Positions 1-11,800 of a DNA stretch of 64,000 bases are shown here, piece by piece. Made by a program: the position numbers and the translations under genes. Numbering within the stretch: the stretch's first letter is position 1; the number at the start of each line of letters is the position of its first letter. The notes beneath the pieces are model-generated. The model was not told where the DNA came from, did not search any database, and saw only the letters and a program-made list of their open reading frames with translations. This DNA is from Flavobacteriales bacterium UBA4422 (lineage in GTDB: Bacteria > Bacteroidota > Bacteroidia > Flavobacteriales_G > Salibacteraceae): NCBI GenBank assembly GCA_002389645.1, contig DGQE01000007.1:33902-97901 (forward strand). The letters run 5' to 3'.

Positions 1-361
1 CGAGAACATCAATTTTTGTACTAGCAATATCTTCAACAGCGGCTTTCAAAGACTTGAATGCATACTCACCGCCTGTTGACGTTGATAAACCGAATTCTAA
101 ATTGATTTCTTCTTTCCAAACATTCAGTACGTTAACTTTATTTGCATCAGCGTTCTCGGCACTTTCTATCGAATGAAAGTGAAAGCCCTCCAGTTTAAGT
201 TCGTGTTTTTGATGCTTAACCAATTCTTGAGAAGCGTATATGATAGGTGTGCAATGCTGATATATTCGAGAGTCTGAAAGAGCTTTTAATATGACCTCAA
301 CTCCAATTCCGTTAATGTCTCCGCACGTAATCCCTACCTTAAGCTTCTTGTGTTTACTCAT
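1..361 (-). CDS. pdxA: 4-hydroxythreonine-4-phosphate dehydrogenase, N-terminal part (cut by window edge)
   Basis: The reverse strand opens with ATG at 361 and reads through to base 1 without a stop, giving about 120 residues of a longer protein. Near its start it has VGITCGDINGIGVEVIL, the typical PdxA opening (GDxxGIGxE). PdxA is an NAD-dependent enzyme of vitamin B6 synthesis that oxidises 4-phospho-hydroxythreonine. Only the 5' third is present, so the metal-binding histidines cannot be checked. The gene is divergent from the T9SS surface protein at 499. In many Bacteroidota genomes pdxA sits close to riboflavin synthase, and here ribE is only 3 kb away, which supports the call. Confidence 0.88.
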   Translation of the reverse strand, partial: MSKHKKLKVGITCGDINGIGVEVILKALSDSRIYQHCTPIIYASQELVKHQKHELKLEGFHFHSIESAENADANKVNVLNVWKEEINLEFGLSTSTGGEYAFKSLKAAVEDIASTKIDVL

Positions 362-398
362 ACGTTAAAATATTAACCGTATTCCTAATTGATCAACA

Positions 399-425
399 TT
401 TGTCAATTCAAAATGTATTACTTTG
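399..425 (+). promoter_or_regulatory. Possible Bacteroidota-type promoter for the 499-5698 gene group
   Basis: TTTG at 399-402 and TACTTTG at 419-425 resemble the -33 (TTTG) and -7 (TAnnTTTG) elements of the Bacteroidota housekeeping sigma factor, with a 16-nt gap. The -7 element is one base short of consensus. It lies in the divergent gap between pdxA and the T9SS protein. This is pattern matching only. Confidence 0.3.
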
Positions 426-498
426 AATAACGGTGATCAAAGGTATGAATAGCAACTGCAACGAAACATATGATTTTAACGTCTTATTATTTGTGAAA

Positions 499-3228
499 AT
501 GAAAGGCCTGCATATTCTGATGTTATTGCTTGCACTGATGGCAGTGGCCTCTTCTTATGCTACTCATAACAGAGCGGGTGAAATTATTTACTCTCGTGTC
601 AATTCAACAAATCCATTTTTATATGAGATTTCGATTATTACCTACACCAAAACTGGTGGTCAAAGTGATGCTGCTGATCGGTGTGAATTGGAATTGTTCT
701 TTGGCGATGGGTCGAATGCGGTAGTAAGTAGGGTCAATGGCCCTTTAAACCAGGGCTGCGATGCTGGGGTTGGAATTGGTGAAATGATAGCCACTCAAAC
801 ACGCTATAATGTTTACACTACAACACATGAGTTTCCTGGGGCAGGAACTTACAAGTTGAGTATGGAAGATCCGATGCGAAATGGTGGTGTTTTGAACATC
901 CCCAATTCCGATAACGTACCATTTTATCTGGAAAGTTATTTGACCATTGATATTGCAACAGGCGGTAATAGAGCTCCAACGCTTCAAAATCCACCGATTG
1001 ATAATGGGTGTGTTGGGATACCTTTTTACCATAATCCAGGGGCGGTAGATATTGATGGCGATAGTTTAGTTTATTCTATAGTAGAAAGCAGATCATATAG
1101 TGGTCAGCAGATTTCAGGATATCAATATCCTGACAATATTGAGCCAGGGCTCAACAATGTGCTGTCTATAGATCCAAATACGGGCACTTTATCTTGGGCT
1201 TCTCCTCAAACTGCAGGTGAGTATAATGTTGCTATATTGATTGAAGAGTATCGAACCAATCCAAATAGTGGAGCAGTTTTTAAGGTGGGTTCAATTATGC
1301 GGGATATGCAAATTGATATTGGTAATTGCCCTCCAAATAATCCTCCGACTATTACGTTGGACGATAAAGCATGTGTAACGGCAGGGTCTCTGCTGGAAAG
1401 AACAGCTATAGCTGATGATCTAGAGGGTGATCGTTTAAAGTTTTCTGCGGTTGGGCTCCCCTTAGATCCAGGAAATGGCGGTTCGCTTGGGCCTGCTGAT
1501 AGCGCTTTTGGCTTTCCACCTATAGAATTAAGGTTTCAATGGCAGACCTCTTGTGATCATGTTAGAAATGCTCCATATTGGGTTTATTTCAAAGCAAAGG
1601 AAAATGAAGGTCTTTCATCTGATTTAGTGGTATTCAAAACACTTGAAATTGAAGTGAAATCCCCAGCAGTCACCATTACTTCTGTTGAGCCTGCTGGCAC
1701 AGCATTGAACTTGATCTGGACCAGAGCTCAATGCGATCATGCTTCAGGATATGATATTTATAGGTATAATGATAGTTTAGGCTATTCCGCACCAGAGTGC
1801 GTTACTGGTGTGCCAAGAGAATTAGGGTATGAATTGATAGCTGAGATTGATAATGTTGATCAATTGCAATTTGCAGACGATAATCAAGGAAAGGGTCTAA
1901 TACATGGGCAACGCTATTGTTATATAATAGTTACAAAATTTGGCGATGGGTCAGAAAGTTATCCATCCGAAGAAGGTTGTGGTAAATTGATCAGAGACGT
2001 ACCGATTCTTAACATGGTGTCTGTGAATAATACCGATTTTCAGTCGGGAAGCGACAGCATTGCATGGTACAAGCCAATTGAGATGAAGCTAGATGTTTTT
2101 GGCCCACCTTATCAATACAGATTATCTAGAGCAGAAAGTCAAAATGGCGATTATGAAGAAGTCTATTTGAGCCCAGAAGCCAGTGACCCCTTTGCGTTGG
2201 ATACTATGTTTGTAGATGAGGGGCTTAACACTCTGGAGAAGCAATACTATTATTCTATCGAAATGCTGAGTGGTGAGGAAAAGGTTTCGATTGGAAATTC
2301 AGTTTCGGCAGCCTCAATCTATTTGACTTCAGAGCCAAGTGATAACAAGCTAACGTTGAGTTGGGATGTTGACGTTCCCTGGAAAAACCTTCAATACATT
2401 ATTTACCGATTTTCTAATAATCCTGATTCGCTGGATAGCTTCAGTATTTTGGATACTGTTTCCTCTACAACTTATGCAGATGAGCGATTGGCGAATACTT
2501 TTGAATATAGGTATTTTGTGAAGTCGATAGGGGAGTATACTGCTGCTGATTTAGATGGTGTTCTCATTAATAAATCTCAAATACATACAGGAATTCCTAT
2601 TGATAATGAGCCTCCTTGTATTCCACCAAACTTGCTGATTGAAGGAGACTGTGATCTAGAACAAACCTCTATTTCGTGGTCTAACCCAAACGAGTTTTGC
2701 GAAGACACAGATGATGTAGTGGGATACAGAGTATATTATGCTCCGTTCTTAGGCCAAGAGCTCTCGCTGTTAGAAGAGATTTTCGACCCGGATCAAACGG
2801 AATTTATCAAACAAAGTGAAGGGTCTATAGCGGGGTGTTATGCTTTAGTGGCGATAGATAGCTTTAATAATGAGAGTTCTAGGGATAAATCACTTTGTGT
2901 AGATAATTGCCCGCTTTATGAGTTGCCTAACGTATTCAGTCCTGGAAGCGATGGGATTAACGACCTCTTTATTCCTTTTCCCTATAAGTTTGTCGAGAGT
3001 ATAGACATAACGATTTATAATCGTTGGGGTGCTGAAGTTTTTTCTACTCAAGACCCAGACATCAATTGGGATGGAACAGCGGAAAGATCTGGAAAGCCAG
3101 TGCCTTCAGGAGTGTATTTTCACGTCTGTCAAGTCAATGAAATTCGTCTCACCGGAATTGAAACAAGAGAGCTAAAAGGTGTTGTTCATTTGATTAGAGA
3201 AGGTGAAGACGGTCAGCCAGCTTATTAA
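499..3228 (+). CDS. Secreted T9SS cargo protein with type-B C-terminal sorting domain
   Basis: A protein of about 909 residues, likely exported by Sec and then by type IX secretion to the cell surface. The frame is open from GTG 433 and has a further ATG at 445. I chose ATG 499 because it places a normal signal peptide (hydrophobic core LMLLLALMAVASSYA) at the very N-terminus. The middle consists of beta-rich Ig/fibronectin-like segments, with repeated 'Y-x-I-Y-R' strands. The end carries the gliding-motility-associated C-terminal domain (CHU_C type): LPNVFSPGSDGINDLF, then IYNRWGAEVFS and W-D-G-T, finishing with a beta strand. Such domains are recognised by the T9SS. It lies 8 bp upstream of ribE, so the two are probably co-transcribed although functionally unrelated. 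The specific role is unknown; adhesin or surface-structural protein is most likely. Confidence 0.8.
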   Translation: MKGLHILMLLLALMAVASSYATHNRAGEIIYSRVNSTNPFLYEISIITYTKTGGQSDAADRCELELFFGDGSNAVVSRVNGPLNQGCDAGVGIGEMIATQTRYNVYTTTHEFPGAGTYKLSMEDPMRNGGVLNIPNSDNVPFYLESYLTIDIATGGNRAPTLQNPPIDNGCVGIPFYHNPGAVDIDGDSLVYSIVESRSYSGQQISGYQYPDNIEPGLNNVLSIDPNTGTLSWASPQTAGEYNVAILIEEYRTNPNSGAVFKVGSIMRDMQIDIGNCPPNNPPTITLDDKACVTAGSLLERTAIADDLEGDRLKFSAVGLPLDPGNGGSLGPADSAFGFPPIELRFQWQTSCDHVRNAPYWVYFKAKENEGLSSDLVVFKTLEIEVKSPAVTITSVEPAGTALNLIWTRAQCDHASGYDIYRYNDSLGYSAPECVTGVPRELGYELIAEIDNVDQLQFADDNQGKGLIHGQRYCYIIVTKFGDGSESYPSEEGCGKLIRDVPILNMVSVNNTDFQSGSDSIAWYKPIEMKLDVFGPPYQYRLSRAESQNGDYEEVYLSPEASDPFALDTMFVDEGLNTLEKQYYYSIEMLSGEEKVSIGNSVSAASIYLTSEPSDNKLTLSWDVDVPWKNLQYIIYRFSNNPDSLDSFSILDTVSSTTYADERLANTFEYRYFVKSIGEYTAADLDGVLINKSQIHTGIPIDNEPPCIPPNLLIEGDCDLEQTSISWSNPNEFCEDTDDVVGYRVYYAPFLGQELSLLEEIFDPDQTEFIKQSEGSIAGCYALVAIDSFNNESSRDKSLCVDNCPLYELPNVFSPGSDGINDLFIPFPYKFVESIDITIYNRWGAEVFSTQDPDINWDGTAERSGKPVPSGVYFHVCQVNEIRLTGIETRELKGVVHLIREGEDGQPAY

Positions 3229-3236
3229 AGAAATAG

Positions 3237-3830
3237 ATGTTTACAGGAATTATTGAAGCCTTAGGGCGAATTGAAAGAATGGAAAAGGAAGGGTCTAACG
3301 TTCACTTTTGGGTGTCTGCTCCATTTCATGAGGAGTTAAAGGTTGATCAAAGTGTTGCGCATAATGGTGTTTGTTTAACGATCGTTGAGCTAAAGAATCA
3401 AATGCATAAAGTTACTGCGATTGATGAAACCCTCAAAAAAACAAGTCTTGTTAAATGGATAGAGGGTTCTTATGTCAATTTGGAAAGGTGCCTATCTGCG
3501 TCAGGAAGGTTTGATGGTCATATTGTTCAAGGGCATGTAGATCAAACTGCTAAGGTTGTTTCCATCGAAGAGGTTGGTGGTTCATGGAATTTTCGTTTAG
3601 AATTTGATCAGCCAGAAAATGCGCTTGTTGTCTCTAAAGGAAGTGTTTCCATTAATGGGGTTAGTCTTACTGTGGTTGAGGCATCGCAGCAATATTGCTC
3701 GGTTTCGATCATTCCATTTACATATGAACATACCACGTTTATGTATTTAAAGGAAGGAGATAAAGTCAATATTGAGTTTGATATTTTAGGTAAATATGTG
3801 CTCGAAGCTCAAAGACGCCTTCAAGGTTAA
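3237..3830 (+). CDS. ribE: Riboflavin synthase, alpha subunit
   Basis: This 197-residue protein is full length for riboflavin synthase, which converts two molecules of 6,7-dimethyl-8-ribityllumazine to riboflavin plus the pyrimidine by-product. It starts with the diagnostic MFTGIIE. It shows the two homologous lumazine-binding barrels: one around residues 1-95 with HNGVCLTIVE, the other around 97-190 with GHIVQGHVDQ and INGVSLTVVE. Cytoplasmic, acting as a homotrimer in the known family. The start lies 8 bp after the stop of the upstream surface-protein gene, which suggests read-through transcription. lepA follows 80 bp downstream. Confidence 0.96.
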   Translation: MFTGIIEALGRIERMEKEGSNVHFWVSAPFHEELKVDQSVAHNGVCLTIVELKNQMHKVTAIDETLKKTSLVKWIEGSYVNLERCLSASGRFDGHIVQGHVDQTAKVVSIEEVGGSWNFRLEFDQPENALVVSKGSVSINGVSLTVVEASQQYCSVSIIPFTYEHTTFMYLKEGDKVNIEFDILGKYVLEAQRRLQG

Positions 3831-3910
3831 ATTCATTTGAAAGCGGACTAGAATAGATTCTCTTTTTCAGCCTTAAAATTCATGTATTTTCGCAGCCAAT
3901 TTTTTAGTGC

Positions 3911-5698
3911 ATGAAGCACATTAGAAACTTCTGTATAATAGCCCATATAGATCACGGCAAGAGCACTCTTGCTGATAGATTGTTGCAAATCACTGGAACG
4001 GTAAGTGACAGGGATTCCAAAGATCAAATATTGGATGACATGGATCTCGAGAGAGAACGCGGCATTACAATAAAGAGTCATGCCATTCAAATGGATTATC
4101 CTTTAAATGGCGAGAACTATGTTCTAAACCTGATTGACACTCCCGGCCATGTTGATTTTTCATATGAAGTTTCTAGAGCAATTGCCGCCTGTGAAGGGGC
4201 GTTACTTTTAGTAGATGCAACCCAAGGAATTGAGGCCCAAACTATATCCAACCTTTATTTAGCTATGGAGCATGATCTTGTGATCATTCCTGTCTTGAAT
4301 AAAATGGACTTGCCATCAGCCATGCCTGAAGAAGTGAAAGATCAAATGGTTGAGTTGCTAGGTTGTGATCGAGAAGACATTATTGGTGCCAGCGGAAAAA
4401 CTGGTGAAGGAGTTGCTGAATTGTTGGAGGCAATCGTTGAGAGAATTCCAGCACCTAAAGGAGATCCGAAAGCACCGTTACAGGCCTTGATTTTCGATAG
4501 CGTTTTTAACCCATTCAGAGGTGTTATTGCTTATTACAGGGTAATGAATGGAACACTACACGAAAAAGATTTGGTGAAATTCTATCACACTAACAAGAAA
4601 TATATTGGAGAGGAAATAGGTGTCTTGCGAATGAAGCCTGAAAAACGATTAGAAATTTCTGTCGGAAATGTGGGCTACATAATATCGGGGATCAAGCAAG
4701 CTAAGGAGATTAAAGTAGGGGATACGCTTACCCATTTTGAAAGCCCCTGCGAGACCGCGATAGATGGTTTTGAGAATGTTAAGCCAATGGTTTTTGCTGG
4801 AATTTATCCGGTAGAAACGGATGACTATGAAGAGTTACGTGATGCAATGGATAAGCTACAGTTGAATGATGCATCCCTGACCTTCGAGCCTGAATCCTCC
4901 GCTGCTCTTGGCTTCGGGTTTAGATGTGGATTCTTGGGCATGCTTCATATGGAGATTATTCAAGAGCGTTTAGAGCGTGAGTTTGACATGACGGTAATTA
5001 CTACAGTGCCAAACGTTTCATATTTCGCAACTACAACAGATCAGCAGCGGTTAGTTGTTAATAATCCATCCGATTTTCCCGACCCTTCGAGGTTAGAATC
5101 TGTGGAAGAGCCATTTATTAATGCACAGATCATTACAAAGTCGGAATATGTGGGAGCAGTTATGAATTTGTGCATCGAGAAGCGTGGTGCACTCAAAAAT
5201 CAAGTCTATTTGACATCAGACCGTGTAGAAATGTCATTCGACATGCCACTGGCAGAGATTGTATTTGATTTTTACGACCGATTGAAGTCGATTTCGAAAG
5301 GTTACGCCTCTTTTGATTATCATCCGATTGGTTACCAAGTGTCTAATTTGGTAAAAATGGATATTCTTTTGAATGGAGATCAAGTGGATGCATTGAGCGC
5401 TTTAATTCACAAAGACAATGCCTTTAGTTTGGGAAAGAAAATTTGCATTAAGTTAAAGGAGTTGATCCCAAGACAGCAATTTGAAATTGCAATTCAAGCA
5501 GGTATTGGAGCTAAGATTGTGGCTCGTGAAACGGTGAAAGCTTTGCGTAAAGACGTGACAGCCAAGTGTTACGGGGGAGATATCAGCAGAAAACGAAAAC
5601 TCCTTGAAAAGCAGAAGAAAGGAAAGAAAAAGATGAAGCAAATAGGTAATGTGGAGATTCCTCAACAGGCATTTTTGGCTGTTTTAAAGCTTGACTAG
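3911..5698 (+). CDS. lepA: Elongation factor 4 (LepA), ribosome-associated GTPase
   Basis: A full-length 595-residue LepA. The GTPase domain has G1 AHIDHGKST (residues 11-19), the switch region RERGITI, G3 DTPGH and G4 NKMD. Domains II, III and V follow, and the LepA-specific C-terminal domain ends with GGDISRKRKLLEKQKKGKKK, a signature absent from EF-G. The family acts on translating ribosomes and is proposed to assist back-translocation or ribosome assembly under stress. A TATTTTCG element at 3885-3892, one mismatch from the Bacteroidota -7 consensus, could give lepA its own promoter. A T-rich stretch without a clear stem follows the stop. Confidence 0.97.
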   Translation: MKHIRNFCIIAHIDHGKSTLADRLLQITGTVSDRDSKDQILDDMDLERERGITIKSHAIQMDYPLNGENYVLNLIDTPGHVDFSYEVSRAIAACEGALLLVDATQGIEAQTISNLYLAMEHDLVIIPVLNKMDLPSAMPEEVKDQMVELLGCDREDIIGASGKTGEGVAELLEAIVERIPAPKGDPKAPLQALIFDSVFNPFRGVIAYYRVMNGTLHEKDLVKFYHTNKKYIGEEIGVLRMKPEKRLEISVGNVGYIISGIKQAKEIKVGDTLTHFESPCETAIDGFENVKPMVFAGIYPVETDDYEELRDAMDKLQLNDASLTFEPESSAALGFGFRCGFLGMLHMEIIQERLEREFDMTVITTVPNVSYFATTTDQQRLVVNNPSDFPDPSRLESVEEPFINAQIITKSEYVGAVMNLCIEKRGALKNQVYLTSDRVEMSFDMPLAEIVFDFYDRLKSISKGYASFDYHPIGYQVSNLVKMDILLNGDQVDALSALIHKDNAFSLGKKICIKLKELIPRQQFEIAIQAGIGAKIVARETVKALRKDVTAKCYGGDISRKRKLLEKQKKGKKKMKQIGNVEIPQQAFLAVLKLD

Positions 5699-5832
5699 AC
5701 TTTTTTCGTTTTTTCTTTTGGAATTCAATCAATTAAAAATTTATCGCTTTACCCAACCCTCGAGCCAAATTCTGCGTGAATCACCTTGATTATGCGGAAC
5801 CAGCGCATTTTCCATTTAAATTTGGGTTTGAA

Positions 5833-8800
5833 ATGAAACTTACTATGCACCTATTTACTCGATTTTTTGCAATCGCTGCTATTGCCTTGTTCAGCACACT
5901 GATAAGTTCTGCCGATATCAAGGCACAGTCCGTTAGCATAGCGAGTGTAGATATTGTGAATGAATCTTGCTCTGGATTAGCAGATGGTCAAATCACAATC
6001 AATAATGCAGGTGGTACAGGACCATTTGGCCACTATATAGTATTTTTTAATGGCGTATCTCTTGATACCATTACTCAAACTTCGAATGTATTCGCCAATT
6101 TAGCTGCCACTAATTATGACGTTTATGTTGTTGATAGCAATGACCTTTCGAAGGATTCAGTTTTATCTATCATCGTTTTACCAGGAACAAACTTTATCCT
6201 TGCTAATTTTTCTAATATTCTATCGGCTTGTGATACTGCCTGTAATGGTCGCGCGCGTGCTCAAACTTTCGGAGGAACGAATCCTAAGACCTACTTGTGG
6301 GACGATGGCACCTTGCTGTTAAATCTCCAGAACAATGCACTGTGTGGAGGAGTTAGAACTGTTACTGTTACCGAGGCAGGTGGTTGTCAAGCGATTGACT
6401 CGGTGGTCATAGCAGATGCACCTGCAATTTATGCGACCGTTGACTCCACTTTTGATGCATCGTGCAATGGGGCGAATGATGGTCGGGCATATTTTTCACC
6501 TCATGGAGGTTACGGGCCATCTACATCTACCGCTTCTTACATCATTGATCAAACCGAGAATGTATATGAGCCATATCCGTTTGTTTATTCGGGCGCTACT
6601 GTTTTCACTGCGGCAAACTTTACAGCATTTGGAATAGGTTTCCCAGGTGGTGATGAAGGTTTAACTCCGACTATAAATCTTGGATTTTCATTTGAATTTT
6701 TTGGCAACAGTTTTTCGCAAATTAGGGTTCATTCAAATGGCTTCGTAACCTTTGATATTGCCAATCCTGCAACCACTGTTAATTTTAATCAAACGGCCAT
6801 CCCGAATGCTGCATATCCAAACAATTGGATTGGCTTATGGGAAGACCTGGATTTAACAGCTGGAGGTTCAGTTCAAACCTACGCTATAGGCTCTGGCGCC
6901 CAGCAAGCGTTTGTCATCAATTTTGTTGATGTGCCTCGTTTTGCAAATAATGCTCAAACCGAAACGTATCAAATTGTATTGTACGAAACATCCAATATCA
7001 TTCAGATCTTTTCTGAAAGTGTAACTGGAACAGGAATGGTTCAGGGTATTGAGAATGGAACAGGAACTTCAGGGTTTTTTGTAGCAGGCAGGAACAATGC
7101 CAACTTTACATTAGCGAACGATTATGTGGCGTTCATTCCTGAAACGCAAAACTTTACTTACAGTTGGTCATCGATTGGTTCTGGAACTTCTGCGACCAAT
7201 TTGACTGCAGGAAATTACACTGTTACAATAACTGATGCCAGAACTTGTGGTGATACAGTTCAGTTTACCATTGCAGAGCCTTCTCCAATTGTTATTGATA
7301 CAGTCATCACACAACCTTCATGTGCTGGGAATGCTGACGGAGCAATCACCGCTTCGGCTACCGGATCCAATGGAGGGCCATTTACCTTTGCATGGAGTAC
7401 AGGGGCAAACACGGCCACAATTACGAATCTCACGGCAGGTTCATATACAGTTACTGCGACAGATGTGGCAGGGTGTACAAATACCTTAACTGTAATCTTG
7501 ACCGACCCAGTAGCAGTTGTTGCTTCGATTAATCTTGATAATGATGTTAGCTGCTTTGGTGGTGCAGACGGTCAGTTGACAGCAAATGGTGCTGGCGGTT
7601 CTCCAGGATACACTTTCCTGTGGAGTACGGGTTCTACGAACCAAACAATTTCGTCTTTAGTTGCTGGAAATTATACCGTCACAGTAACCGATATAAATGG
7701 TTGTACAGATGTCATCTCTCAGTTGGTTTCTCAGCCATTAACATTGGTGAACGTCACTGTTTCATCGACAGGGGTGAGCTGTATTGGAGGAAATGATGGA
7801 ACTGCTACCGCAAATAATGCTACAGGCGGAACACCCGGTTACACTTACGTATGGAATACTGGTGCAACTACACAAACAATCAATAACCTTACAGCAGGTA
7901 CATACATTGTGACAGCCACCGATGCAAATGGTTGTACCGATACAGCGCATGCTGTTGTTGGACAGCCAGCTACTGGGATTAGCGTTTCCATCAATTCTGT
8001 AACAGATGCTTCTTGTAATGGATCTACAGATGGCGGTATTGTTTGCGATATTCCTGTCGGGGGAACTCCACCGTACACGTTCGTTTGGTCAGACGGATCA
8101 ACATCACAAAATCTCACCAATGTAGGTTCAGGCGCCTACACAGTAACTGCAACTGATGCGCTGGGTTGCTCGGATACTGCTTCAGCTTTTGTAGACGAAC
8201 CGGCAATTCTGGTCGTAGATACAACTTCAACGACTCAACCAACGTGTGCTGGAAGTACCAATGGGTCGATTACAGTTGCGGCAACCGGTGGAACTGCTCC
8301 GGTTACATTTTTATGGAATACGGGCTCAACAGCCGCTACTATTAATGGGTTAACTGCAGGAACGTATACGGTTACAGCAACTGACAACAATTCATGTCAA
8401 GCCATCGACAGTGTTATTATTACCGATGGAGTTGGAGTGATTGCAGATGTTTCTACGTTCGACCCGACCTGTGCTGGCGAAACGTCTGGTTCTGCCATAG
8501 GCGGTGTTATTGGTGGCACTGGAACATTACCATTCAGTTATTCATGGTCAACAGGAGCTACGTCTCAGTTTGTATTTGGATTGACAGCTGGAACTTATAC
8601 ATTGACCGTTACTGATGGGGCAGGTTGTCAAGACGACACAACTTTTTCACTCATTGACCCAGCAGCAATAGCTTTATCAATAATCGATTCGATTAATCCA
8701 TCATGTGCTAATAATGATGGGTCTACTGAAGCTCTTGCCACTGGAGGCTCAGGTGCTTTAACCTACGCCTGGAGTAATGGTGGAACTTCTGCTTTGATTT

Positions 8801-11800
8801 CGTCTCTTCCAGCAGGAACATACATCGTAACGGCAACGGATGCAAATGGTTGTTCGGACAGTGCTGCCGTGGTTCTTGAACCTGCTCCTACTATTACTGC
8901 CAATGGAGTGCTCGTAGCCAATGAAAGTTGCGTCACCAATGACGGGTCTGCTTCAGTTACTGTAGTTGGAGGGACCACTCCTTTCATTTTTGCTTGGACA
9001 GGAGGAGGAAACACTCAAACAATATCTAACTTGACTGCAGGAACGTACATTGCCACAGTTACTGATGCGAATAATTGTTCCGACACAGCTCAAGTTATTG
9101 TTGCAGATTCATGCTCCTGCAACTGGACCGCGTCTGGCGTTTTGGTGAATGATGCGCTTTGTAATGGAGAAAGCAGCGGAGCGGCAACAACAACCAACAC
9201 AGGTGCAACTGCTCCCCTCACTTATTTGTGGTCGAATGGAAGTACCAATGATTCATTGATAAATGTGCCAGCTGGAACGTACACGGTGACAATTACCGAT
9301 GCGAATGGCTGTACAGACACTGCTTCAGTAGTAATAGATGAGCCAACTGTGCTTTCTGCAACGGTCTATTCTCCGCCAGTTATTCCCGGGTTCACCTATA
9401 TAGGTGAGAATGGCAATGAGTTTATTTATTATCATGCGGCAAGTCAAACCTGGACCGCTGCACGCGCTACGGCATTGGCTGCTGGTGGAGATCTTATTGT
9501 AATTAGTGATGCTATTGACCAAGCTTATTACAGCTCCGTATTACCTGGAAATAGCTGGATCGGCCTTACAGATGAAGTAGTTGAAGGAACGTATGTTTGG
9601 GTTGATGGCACGGTTGCCACTTATTTCAATTGGAATGCTGGTGAGCCGAACAACTTCGGAGGAGATGAAGACTATATCCACTTTACAGGAGCAAATGATT
9701 TTTGGAACGATTTAGCTGGCTTCCAGGTTCGTCCGTTCGGTATGGTAATCGATAAGTCATCGTTAAACCTTAATAATGTAACATGTAACGGAGGTAATGA
9801 TGGTTCGGCTGTAATTACGGGTGCCGGAGGAACGTTGCCCTATACATATGCGTGGAGCAATGGCGCTACAACAGATACGATCACAGCACTGACTGCTGGA
9901 ACATACATAGGTACGATCACCGATAATAATGGGTGTACAGCTATTGATACTGCAATTATTTCAGAGCCTGCGCCAATTGTGTTTAATGGCTTCACAGGAA
10001 TAACAAACCCAAGTTGTGACGATGCTTGCGATGGAGCAGTAACGGCTTCCGCAACTGGTGGTGTTTCGCCTTTGACATACGCTTGGAGCTCTGGGTCAAC
10101 ATCTGCTGCTGCTACTTCACTTTGTGGAGGCGGCCACACGGTAACTATTACGGATGCTAATGGTTGTGATACAGTTCAAATGGTTGCCTTGGTTGAATCG
10201 CCAGTAATTTTTGCTGTAGTTGATAGCACTGACAGTGCTAGTTGTAATGGACTAGCTGATGGTGCCGCTTATCTTTCTGGCTATGGAGGTACAGTTGCTC
10301 CAACGAACACGTCCGAATACGTAATTGATCAAACAGAAGGCGCCTTTGAGCCCTATCCACAAGGACGTCCTTGGAATGCAGCCAACTACAAGGCGGTTAC
10401 ATTACAAGAAGATGCAACTTCTGATACAATTAACATTTTTGGAGGGTCAAACTTCAGTTTCTTCGGAAATAACCATACTCACTTTATTATAAACTCTCAA
10501 GGATTTATAACGTTTGACTTATCAAATCCAAATAGTGGTCAAGTAAACGGTCAGTTTTCATTGCCAACAGCTATTCCAGATCCAGCAGCAAACACTCCAA
10601 GAGACTTTATTGCAGGTTATTGGGAAGATATGGATCCTTCAACGGGTGTAACGACATTAGAAACATACTTAGTGGGATCAGCTCCTAACAGAATTAGAGT
10701 TGTCAACTTTATTAACCTTGACCACTTTGCTGCTCCTTCTCCAAATATTTTATCTACGTTCCAAATTGTTCTTTATGAGACATCCAATATTATTCAGATT
10801 CACTCTGAGTCATTGAATTCAGATGGAGATCCTTTGGTACAGGGTATTGAAAACTTTGCAGGTACGGAGGCTTATGCTGCTCCAGGAAGAAACTTGGCGA
10901 ACTTCAATGCTTCGAATGACTATGTCGCCTTTATACCGAGAACACAAAACTTTAATTACACTTGGTCAAGTGTTGGAACAGGAGCTTCTTCTACCGTGCT
11001 GCCGGCCGGTAATTATACGGTGACTGTTGCTGATGGTATATGCAATGATGTGGTGAACTTCACTATTGATGAGCCAGCACCTGTGCTTGCATCAATCACA
11101 TCCAGTGTCGCTCCTACTTGTTTTGGTGGCTCTGATGGTCAAGCCACTGTGGCTGCCTCTGGTGGCGATGCACCTTACACATTTCTTTGGACGAGCGGAG
11201 AAACCACGGCAACTGCCGTTGGTTTAAGCGCAGGATTGAACACGGTTACTGTTACTGATGCCAATGGGTGTACTCAAACGGCTAGTACAACATTGCCGAA
11301 TGGAGCTGCCATTAATGTTGGTCTTACTTCAACAAATAGCTTTTGCTTTGTATGCACAGGAACAGCAACTGCAACAGTTGCAGGGGCACTCGCTCCTTAT
11401 ACGTACTCTTGGAGCACGGGAACAATAAATACAGGAGTATCTGCAACAAATCAGATTACATCTTTATGTTCAGGTCCATATGGCGTTACAGTTACAGATG
11501 CCAATGGTTGTGCAGACTCAAACACAACAAGCGTTAGTGATAATTTCGTTCCAAACGTGACCATTACATCTACGCCCGCTTCGTGTGCAAATACTTGTGA
11601 TGGAACTGCAGATGCAAATTACACCTGCTTCTTTGGCTGTCAACCTTATCGTTGGTATAATGGTTTGGATACGACTAACCTTTTAGGAACTGGAGATTTA
11701 ATCACAGGTCTTTGTCCAGGAACGTATTTAGGAAGACTCACTACTAACTTTGGCTGTGAGGCCTATGATACAGTAATTATCAACGCCCCGGCACCATTGA

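Noticed and set aside
745..1032. Minus-strand frame of 95 codons inside the first T9SS protein gene
   Set aside because: Fully inside a strong coding frame, with no recognisable domain.
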